Assembly: GCA_964596185.1 (NCBI GenBank)
Contig: CAZQUE010000018.1
Span: forward strand, 1-64,000
Source of the DNA: DYKG01 sp964596185
Lineage (GTDB): Bacteria; Muiribacteriota; Ozemobacteria; Ozemobacterales; Ozemobacteraceae
DNA length: 64,000 nt
Direction: 5' to 3'
Below are positions 35,669 to 45,436 of the stretch, in pieces. Within the stretch, counting starts at the first letter, position 1. Each line of letters begins with the position of its first letter. A program made the position numbers and the translations under genes. A model generated the notes under the pieces. It saw nothing but the letters and a program-made list of their open reading frames with translations. It was not told the origin of the DNA and did no database searches.

Positions 35669-35697
35669 ATAATACACTGAATGACCTTTCAAGTCAA
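35669..35697 (-). promoter_or_regulatory. Sigma-70-type promoter of the distal cheY gene
   Basis: On the - strand TTGACT (35697-35692) and TATTAT (35674-35669) are 17 bases apart, about 35 bases before the start. Confidence 0.65.
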
Positions 35698-35726
35698 AAC
35701 AGTTGGGAAAATAGCTTGCAATATCC

Positions 35727-36095
35727 TTATCCTCTCGAATACCTGCAAACATAATCTTTAAAATATTTATCGAGAAAGGGCTTGGGAATGAAAGCCGATG
35801 CTCCTATTTTCAACAAATTGAAAATGCTTTTGATGCCGGAATACTCGCCGAGGACGATAACCGGAATAGCGCTTAAACGCGAATCTTTCTGCATCGAATG
35901 TATCAACCACTCGCCTTCTTTCTGATCAAAAACCCTATCAGTAACGACAATAGAGACGTTCTGATGCTCTTTGAGCAGTTTTAGCGCTTTTTTTACTGAA
36001 GAAGTCTGAAAAACTTCAAAGCCCAAGCTGGCCAAGGCATTGTTAAGTTTTTCACGAACCTCAGAGTCATCTGAAACAACTAGCGACTCTTTCAT
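35727..36095 (-). CDS. Divergent receiver-domain protein
   Basis: 122 aa. It has a receiver fold with acidic D9/D10, a candidate phosphoacceptor D53 in VVTDRVF and Lys in PKPF, but the usual Thr/Ser switch and surrounding residues are changed (VLGEYSG). The normal MPxMDG loop after the Asp is missing. It may be weakly phosphorylated or a protein-interaction module. It lies 52 bases after cheB and may be cotranscribed. Confidence 0.8.
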   Translation of the reverse strand: MKESLVVSDDSEVREKLNNALASLGFEVFQTSSVKKALKLLKEHQNVSIVVTDRVFDQKEGEWLIHSMQKDSRLSAIPVIVLGEYSGIKSIFNLLKIGASAFIPKPFLDKYFKDYVCRYSRG

Positions 36096-36147
36096 TTGTT
36101 TACCCCGCCGCGAGAAAACTCAAATCTTTTTTCTTATCTCTTTACAT

Positions 36148-37188
36148 TCATGATAACAAATTTAATACTTTTCCCGCAATTGCCTGCAGATCACAGATAA
36201 ATTCAACTCCGCCGGCATTTATTGCCACTTTGGGCATACCAAAAACCACACAGCTGGCTTCATCTTGAGCTATAGTCCGGGCTCCAGCATCACGCATAGC
36301 TTTCAGACCCTGTGCCCCGTCACTGCCCATGCCGGTAAGAATTACGCCTACTGCGTTTGCCCCGGCTGCGCTGGCAGCGGACTGCATCAAAACTTCAACT
36401 GATGGGCAATGACCGCAAACATTTTCGCCTGAAGCAACTTTCACTCGATAGAATCCTCCAGAACGAGCAACCTGCATCTGGTAACCGCCCGGAGCAATTA
36501 AAATTTGTCCGGGAAGTATACGATCTCCATCCTCAGCCTCCTTGACTGACATCTGACTCAGACTGTTAAGTCTTTCGGCAAAAAGCCTGGTAAAACCGGC
36601 GGGCATATGCTGCACGATAACGACTCCAGGGGTTTGCGGCGGAAAACGGGTAATTACTTCTTTTATCGCTTCAGTACCGCCCGCGGACGCTCCAATTACG
36701 ATAATTTTATCGGTAGTTTCGGCCAGAGCCTTTGGAGGAGCGATAATTGCTGCCGGCACCTGGCTGCGTTTATTCTTCCAGTGGGAAACATTGGCGGTTG
36801 AAGCCAGCTTAACCTTTGTACGCAATTCCTGCATCATGGTCTCAAGGCCTCTAACTACATCTGCTTTTGGCTTTGAGACAAAATCAACGGCACCGGCTTC
36901 GAGGGCCTCGATGGTAATTCTTTTGCCGCGTTCGGTCAGGGCGCTCACCATGACTACCGGAATTGGATACTGGTACATCAATTTTCGCAAAAATTCCAGC
37001 CCATCCATTTTTGGCATTTCAACATCGAGCGTCATCACATCTGGATTCAATTCGACAATCTTATCGCGGGCAGCATAAGGATCGGCGGCTGTTCCAACAA
37101 CCTCAATCATCGGATCGGCATTCAACCCATCAGCAATGATTGTTCTCACCAGCGCGGAATCATCTACCACCAGGACTCTTATCGCTTT
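36148..37188 (-). CDS. cheB: Chemotaxis protein-glutamate methylesterase/deamidase CheB
   Basis: 346 aa from ATG 37188 (MKAIRVLVVDDS); the longer frame to 37230 would overlap cheR widely. It removes methyl groups from receptor glutamates when phosphorylated. N-terminal receiver domain with D56 (TLDVEMPKMDG); C-terminal esterase with the catalytic Ser in GASAGGTEA, His in VQHMPAGFT and Asp in GMGSDGAQG. Follows cheR by 7 bases. Confidence 0.97.
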   Translation of the reverse strand, partial: KAIRVLVVDDSALVRTIIADGLNADPMIEVVGTAADPYAARDKIVELNPDVMTLDVEMPKMDGLEFLRKLMYQYPIPVVMVSALTERGKRITIEALEAGAVDFVSKPKADVVRGLETMMQELRTKVKLASTANVSHWKNKRSQVPAAIIAPPKALAETTDKIIVIGASAGGTEAIKEVITRFPPQTPGVVIVQHMPAGFTRLFAERLNSLSQMSVKEAEDGDRILPGQILIAPGGYQMQVARSGGFYRVKVASGENVCGHCPSVEVLMQSAASAAGANAVGVILTGMGSDGAQGLKAMRDAGARTIAQDEASCVVFGMPKVAINAGGVEFICDLQAIAGKVLNLLS

Positions 37189-37195
37189 CATCCAT

Positions 37196-38020
37196 TCATT
37201 CTCGCTTTCTGAAAACTGCGGGCTGAACATAATCGTAAGGGCATCCCGGAGCCCGTATCGATTCAGAATGACCTATAAATAGATACCCTCCAGGAGCTGT
37301 CACCCGGTATAGCTTTTCAATCAGATTGTTTCTGGTAGGGGTGTCGAAATAAATCATCACATTTCGGCAAAAAATAATATGAAAAGGTTTTCGAAAGGGA
37401 AAAACCTGGTTCATCAGATTGAAGCGTCTGAAAGTGATCTCTTGGCGAACTTCTTTTTTAAACATCCAATTTTCCTGGTCGAGTCTCTGTAGATAAAGCT
37501 TTTGCATGCGTTCAGGAATATTCTGAATCTGCTCGTTAGAGTAAACGCCGCTGATAGCTTTTTCGATAACCCGGCTGGAAATGTCTGTCGCCAACAATCC
37601 GGCCTGCCAGCTATGATAATCTTTGCCGAAATAGTCCATCAGGGTCATGATGATTGAATAGGGTTCTTCTCCGGTGGAGGCGGCGGCACACCAGATTCTC
37701 AGGTCATGAGATCGACTTTTTTGCAGACGCTCGACTATTTCCGGCAAGATTTTATCTGAGAGCATCTGGAAATGCTGTTTTTCACGAAAGAAAAAAGTGT
37801 GATTGGTTGACATGCGATCGATCATTTCCTGCAAACTCGCACCGGAAGGATCGGTTTTCACAAAAGAAACCAACTCTGCAAAAGTGTTAAACCCCTTTTG
37901 CAGAGCCAGTTTTCTCAATCTGCCTATTACCAGGGAACGCTTATGTTCACCCAGGCTTATGCCGAATCTGGTGTATATAATTTCCCTGATTTCATTAAAT
38001 TCAGCATCGGTGAGGTTCAT
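37196..38020 (-). CDS. cheR: Chemotaxis protein methyltransferase CheR
   Basis: 274 aa. It methylates receptor glutamates using S-adenosylmethionine. An N-terminal helical domain (about 1-75) with TNHTFFFRE is followed by a Rossmann SAM domain: IWCAAASTGEEPYSI, LATDISS, FCRNVMIYFD and FIGHSES, all typical. Normal length, no extra TPR domain. It lies 11 bases after the MCP gene, which suggests that receptor is a substrate. Confidence 0.97.
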   Translation of the reverse strand: MNLTDAEFNEIREIIYTRFGISLGEHKRSLVIGRLRKLALQKGFNTFAELVSFVKTDPSGASLQEMIDRMSTNHTFFFREKQHFQMLSDKILPEIVERLQKSRSHDLRIWCAAASTGEEPYSIIMTLMDYFGKDYHSWQAGLLATDISSRVIEKAISGVYSNEQIQNIPERMQKLYLQRLDQENWMFKKEVRQEITFRRFNLMNQVFPFRKPFHIIFCRNVMIYFDTPTRNNLIEKLYRVTAPGGYLFIGHSESIRAPGCPYDYVQPAVFRKRE

Positions 38021-38031
38021 TGCCTATCCGT

Positions 38032-40488
38032 TCAGTAGCGTCCAAATTCGTCATCGTCAAGAGCTATTATATCAGACGGTTTGGGTTTTCTTGGTTCATT
38101 TTTTGGCTTGGTTGAGGCAGAATCGGAGAAATCAGTCTTTTTAACAGCTTTTGTGGCTGTTACCTGGGGCTTTATCGACTCAGACCTTCTGCTGGATGGT
38201 CTGGTGGCAGGAGCCATTTTTGCCTGAGCTTTTGAACTTGACTCAGCTGATCTAACATTTTGATCAGGCCGCAACTCAAATCTTGCGAGCAGGGAATTCA
38301 ATTCTCGAGCCTGTCCAGAAAGCTCTTCGGCAGCAGCTGCCGTTTCTTCGGCATTCGCAGTGTTCTGCTGAGTCACCTTGTCAATTTGTTCAAGTCCCTG
38401 ACCGATCTGAGCAATCCCCTGAGCCTGCTCATTGCTGGCAGCAGCAATTTCACCGACGAGATCAGCAACTTTTACCGAGCTGGCAACGATTTCCTGCAAA
38501 GCAGCTTCAGTCAGCCGGGCTATTTCCGTTCCTGATTTAACTTTGAGAATTGAATTTTCGATCATCTCAGAGGTTTCTTTTGCCGCCTTGGCACTACGGC
38601 TGGCAAGGTTTCTCACTTCATCGGCCACGACCGCAAAGCCCTTGCCGTGTTTGCCGGCACGAGCGGCTTCAACTGCTGCATTCAAAGACAAAAGATTTGT
38701 CTGGAAAGCGATGTCATCGATAACTTTAATGATCTTGGCAATCTGATTGCTCGCCAGCTGAATTTCACTCATTGCCGACATCATATCGCCCATTTTCTGA
38801 TTGCCGGCCTCAGCAGCCGACCGAGTCTGAGTCGCAAGAACGTTGGCCTGAGTGGCATTTTCGGCGTTCGCTTTCGTCTGACTGCCTATTTCAGTAATCG
38901 AGCTGGAAATTTCTTCAATTGATGCTGCCGTCTCAGTTGCCCCCTGAGACAGCGACTGACTTGCTTCAGAAATCTGGCCTGAGCCGGAGTCAACTTCTTC
39001 GGCGGCGGTTTTTACGCCAGACATTGCGGCATTAACCTGCTCAACCATCTTCTTTAATGAGATTCCAAGGCTGTCTTGCTCAGATTTCACATTAACATGC
39101 TGATTCCAATTACCTTCAGCCAATTCGGCCCACATTGAGGAAAGTATTCTCTGCTGCTTTATCAATGATTCGATACTTCGCGAAAGTGAACCGATTTCAT
39201 CTTTGCGCAAAAGACTTTCGGCATCTGGATCAGCCGAAACATCTCCGAGCAAGGCAAGATTGCGCAATAATTCTTCTCCTCTATTGATCGGTGCAACTAT
39301 TCCAGAAGCAACAAACCATGAAATAAAGAAAACCAGAATCAGAATGACGATTGTAACCAGATGCTGAAAATTTCTTGCGGCATCAAAGTCAGCATCAATA
39401 TTGGCAATCGCATCCATGAATTCTTCCTCATAGGTGCTGGCACCGATTATCCAGTCCCAGGGTTCATAATAAACCAGAGCGGCGATCTTTTCCCTGGGCT
39501 TCGCTTCGCCCGGGTTAATCCATGGGTAATAATCTATAATCGAATTCCCGGTTGGTGCTTTAAGCGATTTATCGATCAGCTCCTGGATAACCATTCGACC
39601 ATCACTACTTTTTGTGTCGATAAGGCTGATATCTGTGCCTGAGGGATGAATGATGGTTTTTCCCTTTTGAGTGCCGGTACCTCCGAGTACATAGACGTAA
39701 CCGGATTTGCCTACTTTCATACTTTGCACAGCTTTGCGCAGATCGGTAACCATTTCCATTGGTATGCCGACATACAGCACGCCCTGAATCTCGCCGCTAC
39801 TGTCCCGCAATGGCTCATAGGCGGTAACATACCAGGCATTGTCTACAAAAGCCCGGCCGACATAGGTTTCACCGCGCAAAACGGTCTGTATCACCTGATT
39901 TGGCGTACCGTCTGGATTAGTAGCAGGAATATAGGTTCCGATAGCTCTCTCGCCATTTTCTTTAATGACGTTGGTCGCAACCCGCAGCATATCGCCCTGC
40001 GAATTCATGCGCTGGAAAATGGTGCTGGTTCCACCAACCTGCTCCTGAACCTTGTCGACGATATAGGTTCTGACTTTCGAACCGCGCACCTGCCCAAGCC
40101 AGGTACTGCCAACCATCATTCTCGGCAATTCTATTGCACGAGATTCTTTTGTAAACTGGTTTTCCGCGTTCCAACTGACTTTTTCAGAAGCAAGGCTGAT
40201 GCCGCCAACTTCATTTATTGCGGCCCGAGCAACCGCCAGATCGGCTTTAAGCTTGATTCTCAAGAGCTGATCCTGGGTTTTCACCATGTTGTAGACGCCT
40301 TCTGAAATCCTTCGCAATTCATTTTCGGCGGCACTTCTCAGCTCATGGTGAACTTCGGAATCTATGCGAGCATTCGTTCTATTGGATAAAACAAAAGAAC
40401 TGACAACCATTAAAATCACGCTGAAAAAACAAAGAAAAATCAATTTCCATTTCAAAGCCAAATCAGACCAGATTTTTGCCAACCACAT
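38032..40488 (-). CDS. Methyl-accepting chemotaxis protein with extracytoplasmic Cache-type sensor
   Basis: 818 aa. TM1 is about 14-31. The sensor (about 40-370) is Cache-like, with GKSGYVYVLGG, YYEPWDWIIGASTYEEEF and TAYEPLRDSSGEIQGVLYVGIP, as in fused Cache_3-Cache_2 receptors for small organic ligands. TM2 is about 376-398. Then HAMP and the signalling domain with the hairpin tip IDDIAFQTNLLSLNAAVEAARAGKHGKGFAVVADEVR (long motif split here only by name; tip about 600-640). The C-terminus is a long basic linker ending DDDEFGRY, which might act as a CheR/CheB tether, though it is not the classic NWxxF pentapeptide. Confidence 0.95.
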   Translation of the reverse strand: MWLAKIWSDLALKWKLIFLCFFSVILMVVSSFVLSNRTNARIDSEVHHELRSAAENELRRISEGVYNMVKTQDQLLRIKLKADLAVARAAINEVGGISLASEKVSWNAENQFTKESRAIELPRMMVGSTWLGQVRGSKVRTYIVDKVQEQVGGTSTIFQRMNSQGDMLRVATNVIKENGERAIGTYIPATNPDGTPNQVIQTVLRGETYVGRAFVDNAWYVTAYEPLRDSSGEIQGVLYVGIPMEMVTDLRKAVQSMKVGKSGYVYVLGGTGTQKGKTIIHPSGTDISLIDTKSSDGRMVIQELIDKSLKAPTGNSIIDYYPWINPGEAKPREKIAALVYYEPWDWIIGASTYEEEFMDAIANIDADFDAARNFQHLVTIVILILVFFISWFVASGIVAPINRGEELLRNLALLGDVSADPDAESLLRKDEIGSLSRSIESLIKQQRILSSMWAELAEGNWNQHVNVKSEQDSLGISLKKMVEQVNAAMSGVKTAAEEVDSGSGQISEASQSLSQGATETAASIEEISSSITEIGSQTKANAENATQANVLATQTRSAAEAGNQKMGDMMSAMSEIQLASNQIAKIIKVIDDIAFQTNLLSLNAAVEAARAGKHGKGFAVVADEVRNLASRSAKAAKETSEMIENSILKVKSGTEIARLTEAALQEIVASSVKVADLVGEIAAASNEQAQGIAQIGQGLEQIDKVTQQNTANAEETAAAAEELSGQARELNSLLARFELRPDQNVRSAESSSKAQAKMAPATRPSSRRSESIKPQVTATKAVKKTDFSDSASTKPKNEPRKPKPSDIIALDDDEFGRY

Positions 40489-40612
40489 ACTCTTTTTCCT
40501 TTCTTCCGTCGACTTGCATTTTTATTAAAAGATGCCGTGAATTTTGCAAGGACGTAGAACAAAATCCTGAAAATACAATCAGGCGTTCAGGACAAAGTTA
40601 ATTTTTTTGTTT

Positions 40613-41131
40613 TTACTCTTGATTCGTAATCTGGGTTAGTCTTTGATCGAACAACAGCTTATCCATTGCCAGAAGAATGATGACATCATTTTCAAAACGC
40701 CCTATACCCTTGATATATCTGGAAATATCGCCTTTGGCAACCGATGGCGCGGGAGATATCTGTTCACTCGAAATAGAGATAACTTCTCGAACGGCATCTA
40801 CTACCAGGCCGATAGGCGAGTCTTCGACATTTACCACAATAACGCAGGTTCTATCATCATATTCAATAGCCTTCATGCGAAATCGCAATCTGATATCTAC
40901 CACAGGGATCACGCTGCCGCGCAAATTGATGACCCCTTTTACATACTCGGGCATGTCGGGAACTTCGGTAATTTTCTGAATTCCGACTATTTCGGTAACA
41001 TGCTTGATTTCAATCCCATATTGCTCGTTGCCGATGCGAAAAGAAAGATATTTTCCCTCCTGGGTATCTTCACCATCATCATCTATATCATAATCATCAG
41101 AAAAATCGTTTCTTTGTGACTCAGCCATCAA
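40613..41131 (-). CDS. cheW: Chemotaxis adaptor protein CheW
   Basis: 172 aa. The N-terminal 25 residues are acidic; the CheW domain (about 28-165) shows YLSFRIGNEQYGIEIKHV, VTEIVG, YVKGVINLRGSVIPVVDIR and VIVV...PIGLVVDAVREVI. It links receptors to CheA in the signalling array. The start overlaps cheA by 4 bases. Confidence 0.96.
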   Translation of the reverse strand: MMAESQRNDFSDDYDIDDDGEDTQEGKYLSFRIGNEQYGIEIKHVTEIVGIQKITEVPDMPEYVKGVINLRGSVIPVVDIRLRFRMKAIEYDDRTCVIVVNVEDSPIGLVVDAVREVISISSEQISPAPSVAKGDISRYIKGIGRFENDVIILLAMDKLLFDQRLTQITNQE

Positions 41132-43470
41132 TTAACCTCCTGCAGCTCATCAATAAAGCCTCTTCCTAACCTTCCGGCTTTTTCAACCAGTCCACCGATA
41201 TCCAATATCAGGCTCACCGCACCGTCGCCAAGAATAGTACAGCCAGAAATACCTTTAACATTTGCAAGATATCTCGACAATCCTTTAATGACAGTTTGTT
41301 GCTGACCAAGAATCTCATCAATGAATAAAGCTGCTTTTCGACCCTGATCTTCTACTATTACCAGGATGCCTTCATCGAGATTGAGATAATCAGGGGTCTT
41401 ACCGTGCAGCTTATGAAGTCTGATAACCGGAATAAGCTCTTCACGAATGCGCACCAGCTCTTGTTGATCTGGGGTCATGGTAATGGCGGACTTCTGCGGC
41501 CGAATTGATTCGCGAATTGACAGCAAGGGAATCGTATAACGGGCTTCGCCGACTCTTACCAGCATTCCATCGATAATAGCCAGGGTCAGGGGAATCTGGA
41601 GAAAAATCTGGGTTCCGTGCCCTGATCTTGAGCGAACTGTAATTCGCCCTTTCAATTTTTCAATGTTCTTTTTGACCACATCCATGCCGACACCGCGGCC
41701 GGAAATTTCAGAAACATTTTTGTTCGTGGAGAAACCGGGCTCAAAAATGAAGCTGTAAACTTCTTCATCAGAAAGAGCCGTTGCATCGCCCTTGAACAAG
41801 CCACGTTCGATTGCCGTGGCAAGTATTTTTTCGCGGCTTAGGCCGCGACCATCGTCGGAAACGACAATCCAGACTTCTCCGCCTTCGTAGCGTGCCTCTA
41901 CCATTACTTTGCCGGTCTCTGGTTTACCTGCGGCCAACCTTTCCTTGGGCGACTCAAGTCCATGATCGACCGAATTGCGAACCATGTGTAAAAGCGGATC
42001 GGCAATATGCTCGGTCATGGTTTTATCCACTTCCGTTTCTTCACCGACAATAATAAGCTTAACCTTTTTATTTTCTTTTCGGGCAAGGTCATGTACGACA
42101 CGCACCAGCTTCTGGAATGTCATTGCCAGGGGAATCATGCGCACACTCAAGGCAACGTCCTGCAATTCACTGGTAACTCGGCGCAGGTGGTGAACGGCTT
42201 TATCGAAGTTTTCGAGAGCCATATCTTTCAGGTCGGGGTTTCGAGTAACCATGGTTTCAGCAATTACCAGTTCACCGACAAGGTTGACCAGCTTATCGAG
42301 TTTGGTCAAATCAACTCTGATATCAGACCTTTTCATGCCCTTGCTAATACTTTGCACTTGGGCATTCTGTTCAGTCTGCTTGATAAGGGCCTTTTCGACC
42401 GACTGGGCGTCAACAGCTCCCATGTCGACGAGAACTTCGCCTATAGCCGCTTTTTGTCTTTCGAGAGCGGCGCTGATCTGATCTGCGGTAACAACTCCCT
42501 CTTCGATCAATATCTGGCCAAGTTTTTTCGGCGCTTTTTCTTCATTTTCAACAGCCTGCTTCATCTGATCTAGTAAATCTGAGACGGACTGCGCCCCTTC
42601 GATCTCGCCATTGCCACCGCTGGTAAGATCGTGCAATGACTGGCGAAAAACATCGACAATGATCAGAAAAGTCATAATGTGCTCGGGAGCGGGCACCATT
42701 TCATAATCGAAAAAAGTTTCGAGAATATTTTCGGCTTTATGGCTCATGCTTTCAAGCAATTCAAGGCCCAGAAAGCCACAATTCCCTTTGAAACTGTGAA
42801 ATCCACGAAATAGTTCCCGGACTTTCTGTTCAGGGTTATCGGCACCTTTTTCAAGCTCCAGCAGCAATCCTTCAGCATTATCAAGAAAATCAGAGCTTTC
42901 TTCGACAAATTGCTCAATAATGGATTTTCTGCCCGGGTCTGCCGAACGCACAACCTTTTCAAGAACTTCAGCCCTTTCTTCAACTGATTCGGTTTTTTTC
43001 TCAGCCGTCTTGCTCTTTTTCTTTGTCGATGTCTTTTTATCAGGCTTGGGTGGCAAAGCCTTTTCAATTAATTGTCCAAGTTCTTCTTCAATGACCTGCT
43101 TTTCATTTTCATAACCATTGTCTTTATGGCTGCTTTCAACAAGATCGAGAAAGCAATTGGTCAGGTCTAGAGCTTTTAAGAGAGCATCTACATGCTCATT
43201 GGCAACGACGACCTTTCCTTCGCGAATAAGGTCCAAGAGAGTTTCAGCCTTGTGAGTCAAGGAAGCGATATTATTCAAACCCAGGCTTGCAGCGCTACCT
43301 TTCATCGAATGAAAAAGTCTGAAAATTGAGTTTACCGAGTTGGAATCAAGCTGACCGGTTCCTGCGGCTTCCTGATGCAACTGAATGAGCTGAGGCTCAA
43401 CTTCCAGAATAAGTTCCCGGCTTTCACTGACAAAAACCGATAGAAATTCAAGCTCGAGATTCTGATTCAT
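41128..43470 (-). CDS. cheA: Chemotaxis histidine kinase CheA with two HPt domains
   Basis: 780 aa. HPt1 has H54 (FHSMKGSA); a second HPt has H225 (FHSFKGNCG). Residues about 310-375 form a small two-repeat helical domain (LGQILIEEGVVTADQI and IGEVLVDMGAVDAQSV) like the N-terminal domain of GspE/PilB ATPases. Then come the dimerisation helices, the HATPase (HMVRNSVDHGLE N-box, DDGRGL, GRGVGMDVV) and the CheW-like regulatory domain to the end. Two phosphotransfer domains and the inserted small domain are departures from the E. coli layout and could feed different regulators. Confidence 0.96.
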   Translation of the reverse strand: MNQNLELEFLSVFVSESRELILEVEPQLIQLHQEAAGTGQLDSNSVNSIFRLFHSMKGSAASLGLNNIASLTHKAETLLDLIREGKVVVANEHVDALLKALDLTNCFLDLVESSHKDNGYENEKQVIEEELGQLIEKALPPKPDKKTSTKKKSKTAEKKTESVEERAEVLEKVVRSADPGRKSIIEQFVEESSDFLDNAEGLLLELEKGADNPEQKVRELFRGFHSFKGNCGFLGLELLESMSHKAENILETFFDYEMVPAPEHIMTFLIIVDVFRQSLHDLTSGGNGEIEGAQSVSDLLDQMKQAVENEEKAPKKLGQILIEEGVVTADQISAALERQKAAIGEVLVDMGAVDAQSVEKALIKQTEQNAQVQSISKGMKRSDIRVDLTKLDKLVNLVGELVIAETMVTRNPDLKDMALENFDKAVHHLRRVTSELQDVALSVRMIPLAMTFQKLVRVVHDLARKENKKVKLIIVGEETEVDKTMTEHIADPLLHMVRNSVDHGLESPKERLAAGKPETGKVMVEARYEGGEVWIVVSDDGRGLSREKILATAIERGLFKGDATALSDEEVYSFIFEPGFSTNKNVSEISGRGVGMDVVKKNIEKLKGRITVRSRSGHGTQIFLQIPLTLAIIDGMLVRVGEARYTIPLLSIRESIRPQKSAITMTPDQQELVRIREELIPVIRLHKLHGKTPDYLNLDEGILVIVEDQGRKAALFIDEILGQQQTVIKGLSRYLANVKGISGCTILGDGAVSLILDIGGLVEKAGRLGRGFIDELQEVN

Positions 43471-43483
43471 AACATTCCATCCG

Positions 43484-43963
43484 TTATTTTTCTTCGAACC
43501 TTAATATCAATTTGATTTCGCCCCAATCGCTATCAAAGCGAATGCTGAAAAGAGGAGAAGCTGGATAAAAAGCGATTTCCATTTCCTTTCCCCTGGCAAT
43601 CGAAGGCACACTCAGATCACAGATGTAACCGCTTTCCTGAAGCAGTCTGCTGGCTTCGCCGCCAATCATGTTTCCGATTTCCGACACAGCACTTTCGGCA
43701 AGCTCATCGTATGTTGTAACCGGCACACCCATCAGAATTGCCGTAGCGATCTTCAGCGCCATTTCCTCGTTAAGGACAATTATGAACTGCCCCTTATAAT
43801 CTCCTGTGATACCAAGGATTGTAGCAATACCGGCACAGACCTTGGTTCCCTTGGGGAAATAGTCAAGCCCGGTTTTTTTCAAGGAAACGTTGCCAATTTT
43901 TTTAAAAATTGTTGTGGCTGCTATAATAAACTGGTTAGCTAACTTCGAATCCATGTTGAGCAA
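43484..43963 (-). CDS. cheX: CheX-type CheY-P phosphatase
   Basis: 159 aa. The CheC/CheX/FliY phosphatase motif is seen: ESAVSEIGNMIGG with ExxN, followed 22 residues later by Pro (LSVPS). The GDYKGQFIIVL strand is typical. It dephosphorylates CheY-P to reset signalling. Lies 13 bases before cheA and 35 bases after the next phosphatase-like gene. Confidence 0.88.
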   Translation of the reverse strand: MLNMDSKLANQFIIAATTIFKKIGNVSLKKTGLDYFPKGTKVCAGIATILGITGDYKGQFIIVLNEEMALKIATAILMGVPVTTYDELAESAVSEIGNMIGGEASRLLQESGYICDLSVPSIARGKEMEIAFYPASPLFSIRFDSDWGEIKLILRFEEK

Positions 43964-43997
43964 CTCCTAAATTATGACTATTTCAGGTCAGGGCGTC

Positions 43998-44468
43998 CTA
44001 ACTACAGAAATTTTCAGGTACAACTAAAAATACCAGATTGTCGCCTATTAGACAATTCACGGTGTAAATTTTCCCCTGCGGTCTGGGCAATGAACCTTCT
44101 CCGGCAACAGGCAGGCTTAAACGGAAAGAGTTTTCAGGCGGCAACAACAAAGCCATTACCCGGCCACAAAAAGTATTCATCAACTCACCAAGATTGTCGA
44201 GAATCTGGCCTTCAGCAGGCATTTCATCGTCGAGCATGCCAAAGATGGCCTCGGTATATTGGATCATTAAATCCTTGCGAACAACAAGCACCAATTCGGA
44301 AACGAAGGGTTCAAGAACATCTATTTTAACCCACCAGCTGCCGTCGGTATCGATATGCTGGCAGCCCTCAACAATTCCCTGGATGACAACCTCTTCAAAG
44401 ACCAGACTTTCAAATGTCTCAGAAAGAGCTTGCAGAAGAATGCTCTCAATTCTATCCTTACAACTCAT
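43998..44468 (-). CDS. Second CheC/CheX-like protein
   Basis: 156 aa. The pattern ILDNLGELMNTFCGR carries ExxN with a Pro about 22 residues on, as in CheC/CheX phosphatases, but the rest is divergent and there is only one such motif. It is adjacent to cheX and overlaps the cheY gene by 4 bases. It may be an active second phosphatase or a partner of CheD, as CheC is in Bacillus and Thermotoga; the neighbours support the latter. Confidence 0.75.
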   Translation of the reverse strand: MSCKDRIESILLQALSETFESLVFEEVVIQGIVEGCQHIDTDGSWWVKIDVLEPFVSELVLVVRKDLMIQYTEAIFGMLDDEMPAEGQILDNLGELMNTFCGRVMALLLPPENSFRLSLPVAGEGSLPRPQGKIYTVNCLIGDNLVFLVVPENFCS

Positions 44469-44854
44469 TTTTCAAGATAATCCTTTCCGAGAGTATTTTC
44501 GAGTGCTTCGAGGAGTTTTGGTGGTGAAACAGGTTTATAGATAAGATGATCCACACCGAACTGCTCCAATTCCTTTTCCATGGCTGGATTTGCCAGTGAA
44601 GATATCACAAAAACCGGAATATGATTGAGCTTTGGACTAACCTTGATTCTCTTGAGCAGGTTGATACCATCCATTACCGGCATGACAATGTCAGTGATTA
44701 TCAAATCCACAGACTGATTCATAACTATTTCGAGAGCTTCAACACCATTTGCGGCGTGCAAAAACTCACAGGTTTGCCAACCAAGAACTTCAATGCATCT
44801 TTGAATGATCATGCGGGCAGTTGCGGAATCATCTGTTATCAGAACTTTTGCCAT
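44465..44854 (-). CDS. cheY: CheY-type response regulator
   Basis: 129 aa single receiver domain: acidic D8/D9, phosphoacceptor D55 (IITDIVMPVMDG), Ser switch in VISSLAN and Lys in YKPVSP. Located between cheD and the phosphatase genes and overlapping the latter, it is the best candidate for the main CheY of this pathway. Start preceded by a GGAGG. Confidence 0.93.
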   Translation of the reverse strand: MAKVLITDDSATARMIIQRCIEVLGWQTCEFLHAANGVEALEIVMNQSVDLIITDIVMPVMDGINLLKRIKVSPKLNHIPVFVISSLANPAMEKELEQFGVDHLIYKPVSPPKLLEALENTLGKDYLEK

Positions 44855-44855
44855 G

Positions 44856-45395
44856 TCAAATCCTCCTGGGCTCCAACCCTGGGGTGGTTACCAGAACTTC
44901 AGTCTTGCCGACTTCAATAGAAACGGTTCTACTAATGGAACCGCCAAGCTCCTCTGAAGCAGGATACAACCTGTAGGCCCAGAGAATTTTCTTTACAGCG
45001 AGGCAGTTTCTTTTACCAATATTGAAGGTGCCGGCAGGATCCATGACCTGCCCCCCTCCTATAAGTTTTACCGTTAAATCAACAGGCCGATAACCAAATC
45101 GGGCAAATTCTTCCAATAGCAAAGGAATACCGGTATCGGCAAAAACACCTGGTCTGCGGGCAGCCAGATCAAGATTCACCGAGCTCAACGGCAACTGAAC
45201 ATGCAAAAGTCCGGCAACTTTCAAATTTTTTGTAAACACAACTACGGCAACACATGGCCCAAGAGCCATGGTTTTTATAACTGTTTCACTTTGACCGGAC
45301 ACAAAGAATTCGCCAATACCGACAAATTGCGTCATAACCGACTGCTTTCTGTCATTTAACAATAAAGCATTATGCAGGGGATCGGGAATTACCAT
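44856..45395 (-). CDS. cheD: Chemoreceptor glutamine deamidase CheD
   Basis: 179 aa. It deamidates specific receptor glutamines and, with CheC, regulates adaptation. The catalytic Cys is in MALGPCVAVVVF and the catalytic His in LLHVQLP; the later VKLIGGGQVMDPAGTFNIGKRN is the family hallmark. First gene of the - strand chemotaxis operon. Confidence 0.92.
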   Translation of the reverse strand: MVIPDPLHNALLLNDRKQSVMTQFVGIGEFFVSGQSETVIKTMALGPCVAVVVFTKNLKVAGLLHVQLPLSSVNLDLAARRPGVFADTGIPLLLEEFARFGYRPVDLTVKLIGGGQVMDPAGTFNIGKRNCLAVKKILWAYRLYPASEELGGSISRTVSIEVGKTEVLVTTPGLEPRRI

Positions 45396-45436
45396 TGAGA
45401 CTTACTGCAACCAACCTTCACAACCCAACAGCTTTT

